A stretch of DNA of 5,557 nucleotides. It comes from Anaerolineae bacterium (lineage in GTDB: Bacteria > Chloroflexota > Anaerolineae > Anaerolineales > Villigracilaceae). The notes under the pieces are model-generated. The model did not search any database. It was not told the DNA's origin and saw nothing but the letters and a program-made list of their open reading frames with translations. Below, one piece after another: positions 5,443-5,557 of the stretch. A program made the translations under genes and the position numbers. Positions within the stretch are counted from its first letter, which is position 1, and each line of letters opens with the position of its first letter. Where the stretch lies: positions 1 to 5,557 of the forward strand of contig JAFLCF010000260.1 in the NCBI GenBank assembly GCA_017303735.1, in the 5' to 3' direction.

Positions 5443-5557
5443 CTAGCACTCACTATATCCGCACGCATAGCACTTGCGGCAGCCTTCTTCGTTCACCACG
5501 GCGGCTTCACCGCATTCGGGGCACAGGTCACCGATCTTCATTTTGGGGGCAAGCATC
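5443..5557 (-). CDS. nrdJ: C-terminal zinc-ribbon tail of a probable adenosylcobalamin-dependent (class II) ribonucleotide reductase, partial
   Basis: The - strand is open from the window edge to the TAG at 5443-5445 and gives 37 residues ending in [15 protein letters not shown]. The arrangement CPECG (12-16), then GCRKC and CGYSEC at the very C terminus, is the Cys-rich tail characteristic of bacterial B12-dependent ribonucleoside reductases. In that family the terminal cysteines pass reducing equivalents to the active site, and the four preceding cysteines are thought to bind zinc. The catalytic barrel, many hundreds of residues, lies outside the window. The ATG codons at 5554-5556 and 5539-5541 are most likely internal methionines, not starts. 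A short free-standing zinc-ribbon protein is the alternative and less likely. Confidence 0.8.
   Translation of the reverse strand, partial: MLAPKMKIGDLCPECGEAAVVNEEGCRKCYACGYSEC

Overview
The window looks like a bacterial chromosome segment. Two strain-variable genes sit between ordinary housekeeping genes. Both edges cut through genes: a histone-like HU-family gene (+ strand, 5' end missing) on the left, and the C-terminal zinc-ribbon tail of what appears to be a B12-dependent ribonucleotide reductase (- strand) on the right. Coding is dense, the native genes have moderately high GC, and imperfect palindromes of the AGAC...GTCT type are frequent. My impression is an Anaerolineae-type Chloroflexota, but no marker here proves this and the taxonomy should be held loosely.

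Layout: 1-380 HU-like protein. 381-617 is an intergenic region built almost entirely of repeats: two related 32-33 nt palindromes flank four copies of a dyad-symmetric 15-mer spaced 21-22 bp apart, followed by a TATAAT box and a ribosome binding site. 618-3455 is a 945-residue MmeI-like (Type IIL/IIG) fused restriction-modification enzyme with an intact nuclease motif (D66-x9-E76-x-K78), SAM-binding motif I and the NPPF motif. 3518-4843 is a very AT-rich gene for a Lys-rich multi-pass membrane protein that I do not recognise. 4844-5008 is a short intergenic stretch with a hairpin and degenerate short repeats. 5009-5377 (-) is a DUF1801-family protein. 5396-5430 is a long perfect palindrome. 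5443-5557 (-) is the reductase tail.

The most interesting signal is a palindromic element that appears both between genes and inside a gene. The 33-nt intergenic palindrome at 5397-5429 has a counterpart at 2038-2070 inside the methyltransferase domain, in frame. The two differ at 6 of 33 positions, all transitions, and four of those changes form two compensatory base pairs. Two further core copies, in inverted orientation, make up a linker near the C terminus (3214-3279) in the same reading frame, so the enzyme carries the peptide TSEV four times (once as TSEI). This resembles the in-frame palindromic elements known from Rickettsia.

The second signal is compositional. The restriction-modification gene is GC-rich at both ends, but roughly 2150-3100, which covers the end of the methyltransferase domain and the target-recognition domain, is about 32-38% GC in hand-counted lines. 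That fits replacement of the specificity module by recombination. The adjacent membrane-protein gene is AT-rich too and may have been acquired with it. A joint defence role for the two genes is speculation based on adjacency alone.
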